From NCBI RefSeq assembly GCF_905171765.1, contig NC_053397.1, positions 118,230,378 to 118,294,377 on the forward strand: a stretch of 64,000 nucleotides of DNA, in the 5' to 3' direction. Under the pieces are notes generated by a model. It made no database searches. It had not been told where the DNA came from and saw only the letters and a program-made list of their open reading frames with translations. A program made the translations under genes and the position numbers. Source of the stretch: Bufo bufo. Taxonomy: Eukaryota > Chordata > Amphibia > Anura > Bufonidae. Below are positions 22,033-33,168 of this stretch, piece by piece. Numbering within the stretch: position 1 is the stretch's first letter; each line of letters begins with the position of its first letter.

Positions 22033-25000
22033 TTAGTCAGTACATTCAACCATTTCCCAGAAAAGAGTGAGGAGCTCATCATGTTGGAGGTCAGGGCTGT
22101 CTGCCCCCGTTAGTACCTCTGGGCCTCGTTGGAGGTCAGGGCTGTCTGCCCCCGTTCCTGCCTCCTCTCTTGTTCTCACAAGCTTCACTCGGGTGGCGTG
22201 GATCCAAGTTGGAGACTGTTCAGTCAGCACAGCTGTTCTGGTCACTGCAACCACGGAAGTGGGTGGGCCATATGCGAAGTCACCTTGGGATTTTCCTTTC
22301 TTCAGTGTTTTGATCACTACCTCATCCTTCACCCTGTATGGGTGGGTGGGTTCCTGTGGAAGAAAGGGAGACTTAAGAGCAACTTTTTCCTCAGTTTTAT
22401 TAAGTACCTGTATCAATTTGGTGACATATTCTTCCCTTATTAAATCAAGGTCCCCTTCCTGCACTATCATTGGGCGTCTTGCCCAGGGGGTGGGGAAAGG
22501 CCTTCCCATGAGTATCTCGAATGGTGATAACCCTAACCTCTTATTAGGTGTCATCCTTATTTGGGTAGGATCTCTTTCAATTTTTCAAAGGTACCTGCAG
22601 TGGCCTTCCTCAATTTATCTTTGATAGTCGTGTTCATGCGCTCCACAATGCCTGAGCTTTGTGGGTGATATGGAATGTGAAATTTCCATTCTATTTGTAG
22701 TAATTTAGCAATTTCCTTGTTAAGTTTGGAGGTGAATGCTGGCCCTTGGTCAGATTCAATCATCAGAGGGCATCCCCACCTAGGAATAATTTGTTGGGTA
22801 AGTATCCTTGCTGTTGTTTTAGCATCTTCTGATTTGGTGAGGAATACTTCAGGCCATCTGGAGAACATGTCAACAATCACCAAAGCATATTCCTGTCTAC
22901 CATGAGTTTTGGGAATATGTGTGAAATCTACCTGTAAATGGGTGAATGGAGTAGTGGGATAGTCAAGGTGTTGATGGACTACCTTCAAGGGGTTGTTGGG
23001 GTTGTTCCTCAAACATGTAATGGACCTGTGTACATATTCTGTTACTAACTTTTTGATGTTAGTAATGTAAAAATTTTGACTTAACAATGACTGAGTTGTC
23101 TGTATGCTGTTATGTCCTACTCCATGGAAATGTGCTATAAAGATGGAAGCACTGTGTTGAGGGATGCATGGCTTCCCCTCTTTGCAGAGTAATCCTGTCT
23201 TATGATTTTTCTGCAATACTGGATAACACCAGTCTTGCCGTTCCTGTTCAGTGGCGTATCTTTGAAGATCAGTAAGCATTTGTGACATCTCAGGGGTTGG
23301 AGGTGCCAAACATGGCATCTCCCAATGGTTACATGGACCTGTGGGGTTGCATTTGGCCACTCGTTTTGCCTCCCTATCTACCAGCGCATTGCCCTGTGAG
23401 ACATGATCCTTACCATTGGTGTGTGCCTTGCAGTGGACAATTGCTAATTGTGAAGGCAATCTGATGGCTTCAAGTAGATCTGCGACCAACTGTGAGTGTG
23501 AGATGCGTTTACCATCTGCTGCAGTGAAACCTCTCCTGTGCCAAATCATTCCATGATCCCAAACTACACCATGTGCGTATCAACTGTCAGTATAGATGGT
23601 GACAGGTTTTTCAGCATGTAGAATGCATGTCCTGGTAAGGGCAATGAGTTCAGCTGCCTGTGCAGACTGAAACTTTATGGGCTTTGCCTCTAGTACAACA
23701 TCTGGGAGCATGACAATGGCGTAGCCTGTACAGTATCTGGTGTCATTTGGTCTGGTGCATGAGCCGTCTACAAAAACCTCTGGAGCACCTACAATGGGTG
23801 TGGATGACAAATCATGTCTTGGAGAAGTTTCGTGTTCCAAGACTTGTAAGCAATCATGTGTAGCTGTGAGGCAATCTTCCTGTCCTTTAAGGCCTAAGAG
23901 AGCATACTTGATTTTGAGTGAAGGGTCACTGAGCAGTATTACCTCATATCCTGAAAGCCTTTGTGCAGACATGTGTTGTGTGTGGATGCCCTTGAGTAGG
24001 CCTACAACATCATGTGTGGTGTGCAAAATGGTGTAATGTCCCATTGTGAAAGTAGTTGCCAACTCTACCATCATAGCACAGGCTGCAAGAGAACGCAGAC
24101 ATGCCGGCATCCCTTGGACAGAGGTGGGCATTACCTTCGAGAAAAATGCACATGGGCGCAACTTGCTTCCATGTTATTGTGTCAGTACGCCCGCCATGGT
24201 TTTACAATTTTGTCGTGCAAACATGTGGAAGGGCAGTTTGTAGTCAGGGAGGCCCAATCCTGGACTTGACATTAATGAACATTTCAGATAATCAAATGCA
24301 TTGTACATTTCTGAAGACCATCTTATTAAATCAGGTTTGTCCTGCAGTGTTGCCTGCCTCAAGATATTGTCATAGTAGGAACAGTCTGGGATCCATTGTC
24401 TGCAGTAGTTTATCATTCCAAGGAAGGATAGCATTTTCTTCTTGGAGAGCGGGGTGACCAGGTGACCAGGCCCGCTACAGACTGGACTCTCCCTGGACTG
24501 ATCCTTCTTTCCCCCTTTGTGAGGACAAACCCCAAGTATTCGACTTGCTGTTTACACCATTGCATTTTCCCTAATGACACTTTGTGTCCACATTCAAACA
24601 ACCATTGTAACAGTGATATACCATCCTCAATGTTGGCCTCCACTGACATACTGCACAACAGTAAATCATCCACGTATTGCAACAACACGGAACCTTGGGG
24701 GGGGGGTGCCATGGTTTTAAAGTCATTTGGAGGACGATGCTGAACACTACAGGTGAATCAGAATATCCCTGTGGCATTCTTGCCCAGGTTAGTTGTCGCC
24801 CCTCGAAGGAAAAAGCAAAAAACTGAGATAGAAAAGAATGCATTTTTTTTAGGTCTATCACACTGATGCAAACAGAGTCTGCTGGGATGGCAGATAATAA
24901 CTGAGTAATGTCAGGTACAATAGGGGCTATAGGCACAATGATGTTGTTGATTTCCCTTAAATCCTGCACAAAGCGAACTGAACCATCTGCTTTTGCCACA

Positions 25001-25440
25001 GGATTTATGGGAGTGCTGAAGGGTGAAATCACCTCTTCCAGGATGCCTTTGTTTAAAAATTCTTCGATCATTGGCCTCAAGTCCTCAATTTTCTCTGTGG
25101 ACAACGGGTACTGTTTCTGGAACACTGAGATGACACCTGATGTCACAGTAGCCTTGTAAGGTGTGCAATCTATGAGCCCGTGTCATATTCATTTGAAGAC
25201 CATAATGCAGGGTTAATGTTGTTGAGTTCTGGGTGGTTCTGTATGTTTGCAAGAATCAGTGGCACTAGTGTAGATATTGGAATGAGATCTGAGTGAACTC
25301 TTATGCCCTGATTTTTGGCTGACACTTGTAAGTCAAGCTTAATGAACAAATCTCTCCCTAACAGGCTGACTGGGCAATCTGGTATAATGCTGAAGGCATG
25401 GCCTAAAAGAGGGCCAAAAAGACATTGAGTAGGGAAAAAG
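22033..25440 (-). pseudogene. pol: ERV-3 pol: protease end, RT, RNase H, integrase
   Basis: Reading down from 25440: the protease C-terminus (LLGRDLF near 25355); RT palm with DLREIN and YVDD (YVDDLLL near 24670); RNase H with EVFVDGS, AAELIAL and IYTDS (about 23780-23580); then integrase with its zinc-binding region (HFHGVGH near 23140, CLRN near 23010) and a DDE core (VDFTHI, ESDQGPAF, SSGIVERMN). The integrase C-terminus follows at 22554-22033. Breaks: a frameshift at a seven-G run near 24700, another near 24440 beside a duplicated ggtgaccag, in-frame stops at 24174 and 23580, and a frameshift near 22556. The 22087-22160 segment holds a short in-frame duplication. It is non-functional but nearly complete from RT on. 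Confidence 0.93.
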
Positions 25441-25459
25441 CAATGTCATTTAATATACA

Positions 25460-26489
25460 TTACAAAGCCAACGAATGGAAAACTTCACGGGTTTCTGATT
25501 GCGGATCCGGGATGTACCGGGCAAAACATGCAGATCTCCACCTACCCATGTGACGTATGACGTGCGGAGGTGTCCTGTGTTTGGAGGCTGCAGATGCCGC
25601 TCCGATGCGGAAGGAATACCCGGTTATTGTCTTGGGGTCCACCCCTAACCCTGCGACCAGGGACCTGATGTGGGATACAAATTGCCGCGTGGATAGGGGC
25701 TTCCCTTGGAACGGAAGTAAAGGTGATTCAGGGTCCGGAGATATATGGTGTTTAAGAGGTGTCGGAGTACGAGAACCGGACACCAGTCGTTCTTGGATTC
25801 AAAGAAGCGAATCTGTATAGTAGGACCTGTCTGAGACGTCTTTGTGGAAGGAAGGCTTAAGACAAAGTGATCCAGGTTCCAGGATAGTTGTTTCCTCTTC
25901 AGGAAGGTCGCCCTTGGGGAAGTGACGGAGAACTCTCCAGGGCGCAGGAAGCCGTAGAAGCTCAAATACATTGCGGCCTTGATAACCAGACTGAAGGAAG
26001 GGCCAAAAGGATTTCATCTAGGATTGCTGAAAGCTGTCTGAACAGTCCGCCGGAGACCGGCCGTCGGGATGGGGTCGTATCCCTACTGCTCTTCTCAATG
26101 CCCCTGAGCGTGGCTTTGACGGCTTGAGACGTGAACGCAGAGCGATGCTCTGGATCTTGCAGCACCAAGAAATGCTGCACCCCGGCGAGGTACAAACGGA
26201 TGGTGCTGGGTGCCAATTTAAGGTTGACATGACAATAGGCCATGAAAGCCATGATATAGGGTGTGAAAGCTGTATCCCGTTGGGGATGATCTATGGTGAA
26301 TTTTGAAAAAAGCTTCCAACCGGTGTGGTAATTGCGGGCCGCGTTGACAGAGAGGGATCGGTGCATGAGGTCCTTGGCCGTAGCCAACAGTGACCTTAAT
26401 CCAACATTAGGTCGCTGAATCTGGGAATCCATGCTCCGGTCTGGTCGGCTTCTGGACATTCCTGAAAAAACGTGTGAAAATTTAATCAA
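25460..26489 (-). pseudogene. DIRS tyrosine recombinase, frameshifted
   Basis: This enzyme would integrate circular DIRS DNA by site-specific recombination. The N-terminal core-binding part (26489-about 25990; SVNAARNYHTGWKLFSKF, APSTIRLYLAGVQHF) is followed by the catalytic domain in other frames. That domain has FLRPGEF (first Arg, near 25950), SFRIGAAS (second Arg, near 25620), HMGRW and the RYI tyrosine near 25515. Breaks lie near 25975 and about 25770. The usual His before SFR is Tyr (GYSFRIG). Its start overlaps the end of RNase H by a few bases. Confidence 0.85.
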
Positions 26490-27945
26490 GATAAAGCATC
26501 GGCCGCAGTGTTGCTAACACCTGAAATGCGGGAACATGAGAAATGGAAATTGTTAATCATGGACAGCCAGACCAGTTTACGCAGGAGGGACATGATTTTT
26601 GCCGACTTAGCCCGACCCTTGGTGATGATGTCCACCAAGTCTTGACTGTCTGAAATAAACATAACACTGGAATTGGCCCAAAGGTGACCCCAGATTGCGG
26701 CAGCTGCCACGATGGGATAAAATTCCAGAAATGGAGAAGAACTAAGGGCCTGAGGATCAGTACTGATCTGAGGCGGCCAAGGTCCCGCTAACCAGTGGGA
26801 CCCGAAGATTGCTGCGAACCCCCGGGAAGCCGCGGCATCAGAAAACACCCTAGCTGAAGATTGAGTCCAGGAAGGGACGAACAGGCTGAAAGGAAGTTGT
26901 CCCACATGCGTATGTCTGCCATGGCTGCCCTGTCTAAGTGGACAATGCTGTCGGGTTCTGGGGCTGCTGGGAGGAGCGAGAGCAGACGTGAAATGAAGGC
27001 CCTACCCTGGGGCATCACCCTTAAGGCGAAATTTAATCTACCCAGAATGGACTGCAACTCTACTTTGGTCAACTGGGAAGATGCTAGAGCCCTGGAAACG
27101 GCTTCGCGGATTTGGGCCAACTTGACTTCCGGTAGCCTGGCTTCCATCCTGTCAGAATCCAGGATAATGCCCAGGAAGGTGATGGAGGTGTCAGGACCAG
27201 AGGTCTTGCCCTGCAAAATGGGAATGCGTAAGGAGGAAAAGAGCTCCAGGAGGGAGTGAAGCCCTGACGGGTGGCATCATGGTTGTTCTATGAGGAGAAA
27301 GTCGTCCAGGTAGTGGATGACCGCTGGAGTACTGCCGTGTTGGATCAGAATCCAGTGTAAAGCCTGAGCCAATTGGTCGAACAACCATGGGCTGCTCTTA
27401 GAGCCGAAGGTCAACCGATTAGCAAAATAAAACCTGTTCTCCCATTGAATGCCATAAAATTGCCATAAATGTGGAGCGATTGGAAGTAGTTTAAATGCGT
27501 CTGCGATGTCAGTTTTAGACAACCAGGCGCCTTTCCCAGCCCTGAGGATGAGAGCAATGGCCTCGTCAATGGACGCATACCTCATGGCAAACTTTTCAGA
27601 TGGAATTAATGAATTGATGCTGGGGATGACAGAATCATGAGGGGCTGAGAGGTCGTATATCAAGCGTTTTTTATTGGAATCTTTCTTTGATACAACTCCT
27701 ATGGGGCTGATCCGCCAACGAGAAAATGGAATCAGGTTGAATGGGCCCAGCAGGAACCCCTTCTCAACCTCCGAGTTCAGGAGCTCCTGAACAGCGGCGG
27801 GATCCGACCTGGCCGACTGAAGATTGTCGCACACCCAGTTAGCGTAGGGGAGTTCCACCATCCCAGTGTCGAAGCCGAAGCAGAGGCCGGAAATCAAGGA
27901 GTCCACAAATCCCGGAGCCGGATGCTCCCGCAACAAGAAAGCCAA
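26486..27945 (-). pseudogene. DIRS reverse transcriptase and RNase H
   Basis: The RT domain (27945-27277) shows KKRLIYDLSAPH, the TDIADAFKLLPI fingers/palm motif and HYLDDFLLI, the YLDD catalytic box, near 27310. After a frameshift near 27280 the thumb continues (FLGIILDS, KVELQSILGRLNFA; 27216-26900). RNase H follows in the frame 26905-26486 with FSDAAAS (Asp), FLEFYPIV (Glu) and FISDSQDLV (Asp), ending NTAADALS. Two frameshifts (about 27280 and 26890) break the product. The family is recognisable as DIRS because RNase H is followed by a tyrosine recombinase rather than an integrase. Confidence 0.9.
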
Positions 27946-27969
27946 AAGATCAATATTGCAGTCGGCTAG

Positions 27970-29106
27970 TCATAGCTGTTTGGAAAACCTCTTTGGACAC
28001 GTGGACCTGGGGTGAGCCCTGAAGCAAATGGTGCAGATGTGCAGGGCCCTGCAGCCACTGAAGAGACAAGTGGCAAAGTTAAAATGATTACAAACTTGGC
28101 TGTTGCCAAGATAGACAATGGGTCTACCTAACTTGTCCATGGAGGAGGGGCTGCAAGAGACACCGGAGGGGCCGGGGGTGACCCTATCTGGTTGAGCCGT
28201 GGCTGCTTGAGGACACCACTCCGTCGAATGGAAGATCGACTGGCAAGTCGAACAGGAGGGGGCCCGGAGACCGGCGAAATGCCGGCAGAATAACTCCATA
28301 TCCAGAGTGGCCCAGTTAACAGAAAACTGAAATTGAGTTAGTGCGGCGGCGGCTTTAGCTGAGATGGAGCGGTGGTAATCGTAAAAAGCCGTACCGCCGT
28401 ACTTGTGCCCAAGATCAGTGACTCTGTATAGATACGTATCCAGCTCCTCCCTCCAAGATGGGAAGGCGGAGCAGACCACGTCTCTATACAGGCTAAAGGC
28501 CAAAACGAACTCTGGGACGGAGAGCTTACGGTTGAGACGGGCATCCTTGGCCCTAAGGACAACCGAGATTTCCCCGCAATCAAAGGTCTTGTTGTCAGTG
28601 GTATCATGGGATGCTATAAGAATTGAAGCCAGGTTCACATCCTTTCCTGCCAAGATGTCTTTCCTGATGTTGTCCGGCACGAAGTGGGCTGGTGCTACCA
28701 CTGGAACTGCTGGAGCCGTACCTGGAGCCGGTAGCTGATATGAAGAAGGGTCGCAGAGAGGGACCACCGCCTGGGATGTCGACAGTGTTCTGGATTCCAA
28801 GTCCACCACCCTGGCCCTGATGTCAGCCACGGAAGAGGCGAGGGAATCCATGGTGGCCTGCAACTGCACCAGAGATTGCTGAATGGATGGGGATGAATCT
28901 TCCCCTTCTAAAGGACCAGGTTCCGACATCAACAGCCTGTATAGTTCGGCTTTTCGTGCCGACGCTGGATGCCTGATGCCCCTTCTGTGCAATTCGGCGA
29001 CGAGTTTTGGTACGGTCCATCTCCTGAGGGACTCTGGGCCGCCTTGACCAGAGACCGAGGTACCCGGGAGGGACAATGTGTCGTCCACGTCTGACACCTG
29101 AGACAT
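27970..29106 (-). CDS. gag: DIRS Gag-like protein, open frame of 378 residues
   Basis: This is the first frame of the DIRS element and is intact. The N-terminal part has a short helical SAP-like segment (TVPKLVAELHRRG with KAELYRLLMSE, residues about 31-60), a heptad-like coiled coil (about 75-110) and a central region that matches DIRS Gag layout. The C-terminal cysteine/histidine cluster (CNHFNFATC, CRALHICTIC, HPRSTC; residues about 340-372) is the nucleic-acid-binding zinc region typical of DIRS Gag. The start at 29106 is the first ATG and lies after the repeat-bearing leader. The SAP reading is by eye only. Confidence 0.8.
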   Translation of the reverse strand: MSQVSDVDDTLSLPGTSVSGQGGPESLRRWTVPKLVAELHRRGIRHPASARKAELYRLLMSEPGPLEGEDSSPSIQQSLVQLQATMDSLASSVADIRARVVDLESRTLSTSQAVVPLCDPSSYQLPAPGTAPAVPVVAPAHFVPDNIRKDILAGKDVNLASILIASHDTTDNKTFDCGEISVVLRAKDARLNRKLSVPEFVLAFSLYRDVVCSAFPSWREELDTYLYRVTDLGHKYGGTAFYDYHRSISAKAAAALTQFQFSVNWATLDMELFCRHFAGLRAPSCSTCQSIFHSTEWCPQAATAQPDRVTPGPSGVSCSPSSMDKLGRPIVYLGNSQVCNHFNFATCLFSGCRALHICTICFRAHPRSTCPKRFSKQL

Positions 29107-31200
29107 GGCTCGGAAGACCTTGAAGAGACCTTACATAGGACCTGAAATTTAAAGACAAAACATGGCAGCTGGAGAGGACACGAGGACCATGTTCCGTATT
29201 TACTAAGCTCACGAGGAAACGTAATTGGGAACGTACCTGTGTCTGCAGACTCGACACCCTTGCCTTACCGCTTGAGGCTTGACGGATGAGACCCGACTCG
29301 CCCTGGGGACTGGAAAAGTCAGGAGCCGACGTGAGTGAGTTAGGCGGGACCGGATATAACAACCAGTTGTGGCGTAGATGGACGAAAGGATGGACGCACC
29401 GACGTGCAGGTTTGACACGAAAAAACAGAGTGACGTTGGATGGGTGAGGCAGGAAACCCAGAAGAGGCTCCCGAGAGCCAAGCGAACACACAGCTAGGGA
29501 GGAAAGTAAGATGCCGAAGGGTGTCCAAGGTACCAGGAGGAGGAGACATGGTTACTGCAGCAAGAAGGAGACCCGGACGTTCCAGGCCGAGTAGAGCGGT
29601 TTGACCTGAACGCTTCAGGTTGGGGAGGTGAGTCGTGTTACCAGAACTCTTCAGGCTGAAAAGACAGGGACGAGACCTGAACGCTTCAGGCTAAGATGGA
29701 CAGGGAAGACACCTGAACGCTTCAGGCAAAGATGGACAGGGAAGACACCTGAACGTTTCAGGCAAAGATGGACAGGGAAGACACCTGAACGCTTCAGGCA
29801 AAGATGGACAGGGAAGATACCTGAACGCTTCAGGCAAAGATGGACAGGGAAGACACCTGAACGCTTCAGGCAAAGATGGACAGGGAAGACACCTGAACGC
29901 TTCAGGCAAAGATGGACAGGGAAGATACCTGAACGCTTCAGACAAGATGGACAGGGAAGATACCTGAACACTTCAGGCAAAGATGGACAGGGAAGACACC
30001 TGAACGCTTCAGGCTAAGACGGACAGAAAATATCACCTGAACGCCTCAGGTGAGGGAGACCATAGTGCTAGCGGGTGAACTGCGGAAAAGTGAAGTGCAG
30101 CACAAAAACCTACCTGAAAGACCCTCAGGCCTAAGAAATCCACTCGACTGACTGGCAGGGACCCTCAGAAGTGCCTGTAGGAAAAAGATTTTTTTTATTA
30201 GCAATACCTTAACCTGAGACGTCAGGAGGTCAAGAACACGATGCGGCAAAACCACGAACTCTAAAGGAACCTGAGAAGAGGACACAAATGTGAGGTATTA
30301 ACTTACGAGTGACCATGGCTCGCTGGACGCGGCGAAATAAAGGAGTCTTAGTGACGAAGTATGACCGCTGGGAACAAGCAGGCCAGGTAAGTTGCAGAGT
30401 GCCGCATGGCCCAGTACCAGCTGTGCTAAAACAGGATAGACAGGCCACAGGATTGCGCCAGAATGAGCGGCTGGCAGGAATGGAGATGGTCTTCCGGACC
30501 CGCTGGTCAGTATCTGAGTGGAGGCAGAAAAACCGAGGATACCTGAACATTCCCTTTAAAAAATTTTTTTTTTTTTTTTTTGAGAAAACAACAGACCTGA
30601 CAACATGGTGGATGACCTACATATGATGTGCCGGTGACTACAACTATGCACGGACTGTATGTACCGTTTATACCTAGTTTGTTACATAGGTAGCGCTCAG
30701 CTTAATCCATGGCACAAACGACATGTTGGAGCAGTACTATCCTTCACCCCATGCCAGTGTGGAACAAGAAGATGTCGTGCTGGGGGGGGAGGGAACTGAG
30801 TCCTCAGGGTACGCATGTGGTGTGGTGTGGGGCCCCCCTCCCCCCAAGTGGAGGAGGGCGCGTGATGTCAGCCGCAGAGCTCCGGAGCGAGGGCGGCGAA
30901 CATGCGCACGTCCTCTCGCGAGAGGACGGACGCGCCGTGGAGCAGCAGCGGACCGACCGGAGATGGAGGGAACTCAGATGAACAGGCACCAGGAGCGGGT
31001 AGGGTGAGTCGTACGTGGGAGAAAAAACTGGGGTAGAAACGATAGTTCGCATGGAGTGGCGTGCGCCACAACTTACCTGGACAGCGTGCGTACCGGAAGT
31101 GACGTAAGCTGCCGGGGAGTGTACGAAGACGGCGTGCGTGGCGAAGAGAAGCCAGGAGCGGGGGTTTAAAAGGAGTGACCTGGCCCCGCCCACAAATACA
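29107..31200. other. DIRS 5' leader region
   Basis: I see no conserved protein here. It contains a 36-bp array (29600-30055), a T run near 30568-30585, a perfect 20-bp palindrome cgtcctctcgcgagaggacg at 30909-30928, and GC-rich, CpG-rich sequence (30840-31170) that could be the promoter on the minus strand. The segment near 31200-31215 (ggctgcatgcagcc palindrome) marks the change to ERV-3 gag. Confidence 0.55.
29600..30055. repeat. 36-bp minisatellite in the DIRS leader
   Basis: About eleven copies of a 36-bp unit (acctgaacgcttcaggcaaa then gatggacagggaagac) are present, with diverged copies at each end. Each unit contains the small palindrome cctgaacgcttcagg. Because 36 is divisible by three, frames stay open on both strands; they are not genes. 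Confidence 0.95.
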
Positions 31201-31214
31201 GGCTGCATGCAGCC

Positions 31215-32042
31215 TTAACTACTTGTGTACAATTTCTGCCCTTACAAGCCTTTTTAAGATAGGTGATGGTTCCCAAATGAGCCACTGTGGGTTTGGGGCA
31301 GTGTTTGATAATTTTATTAAGGTCCTCGATGTCCATGGGTTTCTTCATTAAGTGTTCTCCTATTGTTATGATGGGTGCACTGAGATCTACCTGTTCTTCT
31401 TTGGCTTCTATTCCCTTGCTGCGTGTATTGTACTTATATTGTTCTGCAGCTTTCTGTTGTTTTAGACTGTATTTTGTTTTCTCTAAGTCGTCATGGACCT
31501 GCGTAAATGTAGCACCTATATCTTCGTCCTGTATCTCCTGCATACTTGGACATATGTGTACAGGGTTTAGTGTGAGATGGGGTGCAGGGGCAGACGGGAC
31601 AGTGTAAGGTGGTGGGTTTGGCTTCTCAGGCACGTCTTTAAATTCTTTTCTTTTCTCCCTTTTATGTAACTGACTGTCATCTTTTGGAGTCTTATTCGTT
31701 TTCCCTTTTTTCTTATTTGATTCTACATTGTACCAATGTGGGGCTATCTCCAACCACTGTTTCCCCCCTTGTATCATGTAATCCATATCCCAGGACGGGT
31801 CATGGTCAAAATGTGGCCATGCTTCTTTGTCTCCCAGACAAAGACCCTTTATCATGTCCATGTGGTACGGGCTATTATCGCCGTCCCTGGGAAAGGGGCA
31901 TGAACTCAGTCCATCCAGCTAAATTATCCACCCATGGGTTAACTAGGAAGTAATTTGTGGGACTACACCGTGCAACATAAACTTTGCATGTTTCTCCCGT
32001 CTCAGGTTTGGGATAATTTGTTTTAGACCCTTGTGCCCCCAT
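31215..32042 (-). pseudogene. gag: ERV-3 gag, matrix part
   Basis: The minus-strand start at 32042 gives MGAQGSK, a myristoylation-type Gag N-terminus. The matrix continues through WVDNLAGW to a frameshift near 31873 and then is open to about 31215. A proline-rich segment near 31600 holds PPPY and, three residues further on, PSAP: two known late-domain motifs used to recruit budding machinery. Capsid, nucleocapsid zinc knuckles and the start of protease should follow but are absent; DIRS sequence follows instead. Confidence 0.85.
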
Positions 32043-32682
32043 TCCGTCTGATATTTTAATGATGGTACTTTCCTAGGACTGGCTGTACTGAAGCGTTAAG
32101 GCTCCACCAAATTAATCCTGTCAACTAGGCAAAGGACTCAGGTCTGATCACAAAATATCAGAGAGTTTCATCAAACATATAATTTGTTGCTTTGGTCTGC
32201 CGCTTGTGTTCACCTATCCCCGGGTTAATGGATTGCTCCTAGCCGGGGGTGGGGCGTATTGCAGACCTCCGCAACACAGTAAAACAACAATGCAATGTCC
32301 TTAAAACTCTATGCAAATAGTGAACTTCAATCCGTACACTTACCACCCGGACATCAGTATCCTTATATCAACTCTAATATTCTTATACTTTAAAACAGCT
32401 TTAAAACAACTTTAAAAAGAGTCAAACCAAGCTCCGTCTTTGTCTCCCTGAGACAATATTATCTAGTGCGCACTATATTTTCTCTGAGTGATCCTCACGG
32501 CGAACTCCCGGAGTCCCCGGGTCACTCCCCCAGACTCCCGGAGTCTGTTCCATGTATCCCTGATACAGTAATTATACTAGAAGTTGTAGGTTCTACTTAC
32601 TAGATCGAGACGTGGTCCTCGGATCGGCCAGTGGACAATAACAGATGCCTTTCTTACCGGACCCGAGGATGACCTTCTCGAC
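32043..32682. other. ERV-3 5' leader
   Basis: This is the untranslated region between the primer-binding-like site and gag on the minus strand, about 640 bp. It has no coding frame. A run of short repeats containing actcccggagtc at 32500-32545 could fold into stem-loops of a packaging region; that role is inference. Confidence 0.6.
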
Positions 32683-32683
32683 C

Positions 32684-32702
32684 CCGGACACGAGCCGCCA
32701 AA
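32684..32702 (-). promoter_or_regulatory. ERV-3 primer-binding-like site
   Basis: On the minus strand, one to two bases after the 5' LTR end, the sequence is ttggcggctcgtgtccggg. It begins TGG and resembles the tRNA-Pro type site of gammaretroviruses with a substitution and two extra bases. The exact tRNA is not determined. Confidence 0.65.
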
Positions 32703-32703
32703 C

Positions 32704-33168
32704 TGAAAGGAATCTCAATGTCCCACTTGGTACCCCTGGCACCAAACTTCTAGTATCAGCTTGGTTTGAGTCTTGTTCTGACGTCAGGAGAGCGCTTCAC
32801 TCAGTAGGGAATAACAGACACAACAATGGTGTACTGAATGAACACTCTGAGAATTATTTTTAATGCACACAGGTTATATAGAGGGGGCTTTACACCCTTT
32901 ATTAGCATATCATCGTAAGTTATGTATTCAACCTATCATATTAACACGTTCTATTCTACAGACAGAAAAAGAGAAACAAAAACGGAACTTCCATATTAGG
33001 AATATTGTCCGGGAGTCGTGCCAAAGAGATAAAATTCAGGGTTACAGAGAAAATAAACTTAACAGCAATCACATTAACAGCAATCAGGGTTAGTTTCTAA
33101 CAGAGAAATGAAACTACAGCAAAAAGCAGAATTGGTTTTGACATATAAAAAAACATGGATTCCTTTCA
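32704..33168 (-). repeat. ERV-3 5' LTR
   Basis: The 465-bp partner of the repeat at 18603-19067, with the same TGAAAGGAAT...ATTCCTTTCA ends. The polyadenylation hexamer present in the other LTR reads AATAAT here. It is bounded on its outer side by the ERV-2 integrase linker at 33169. Confidence 0.93.

Larger units (their letters stand above)
25450..31200 (-). mobile_element. DIRS-type tyrosine-recombinase retrotransposon
   Basis: In minus orientation the order is gag (29106-27970), RT plus RNase H (27945-26486) and tyrosine recombinase (26489-25460), the standard DIRS order with overlapping frames and no integrase. ERV-3 protease sequence stops near 25445 and ERV-3 gag stops near 31215, so the element occupies the gap. 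Exact termini are not recognised; I could not identify the split inverted repeats and internal complementary region that DIRS elements use. The 2-kb region upstream of gag includes a 36-bp repeat array. Confidence 0.88.
18603..33168 (-). mobile_element. ERV-3: minus-strand provirus with paired LTRs
   Basis: Two 465-bp direct repeats bound the element (18603-19067 and 32704-33168). Between them, read on the minus strand, lie a primer-binding-like site, gag (32042-31215), protease end and pol (25440-22033), env (21352-19094) and a purine tract. By eye the LTRs differ at about 13 of 465 positions (about 2.8%). A 4-5 bp flank (agggc left, ggggc right) fits a target duplication within ERV-2 pol. 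A DIRS element and foldback MITEs interrupt the body. Most of capsid, nucleocapsid and the protease N-terminus are missing at the DIRS position. Confidence 0.92.

Noticed and set aside
29209..29549. Overlapping minus-strand frames upstream of DIRS gag
   Set aside because: Several frames overlap in the same stretch with no conserved motif; more likely leader sequence.
29600..30055. Possible CRISPR array
   Set aside because: Units of 36 bp follow each other without unique spacers; this is a eukaryotic minisatellite inside a DIRS element.
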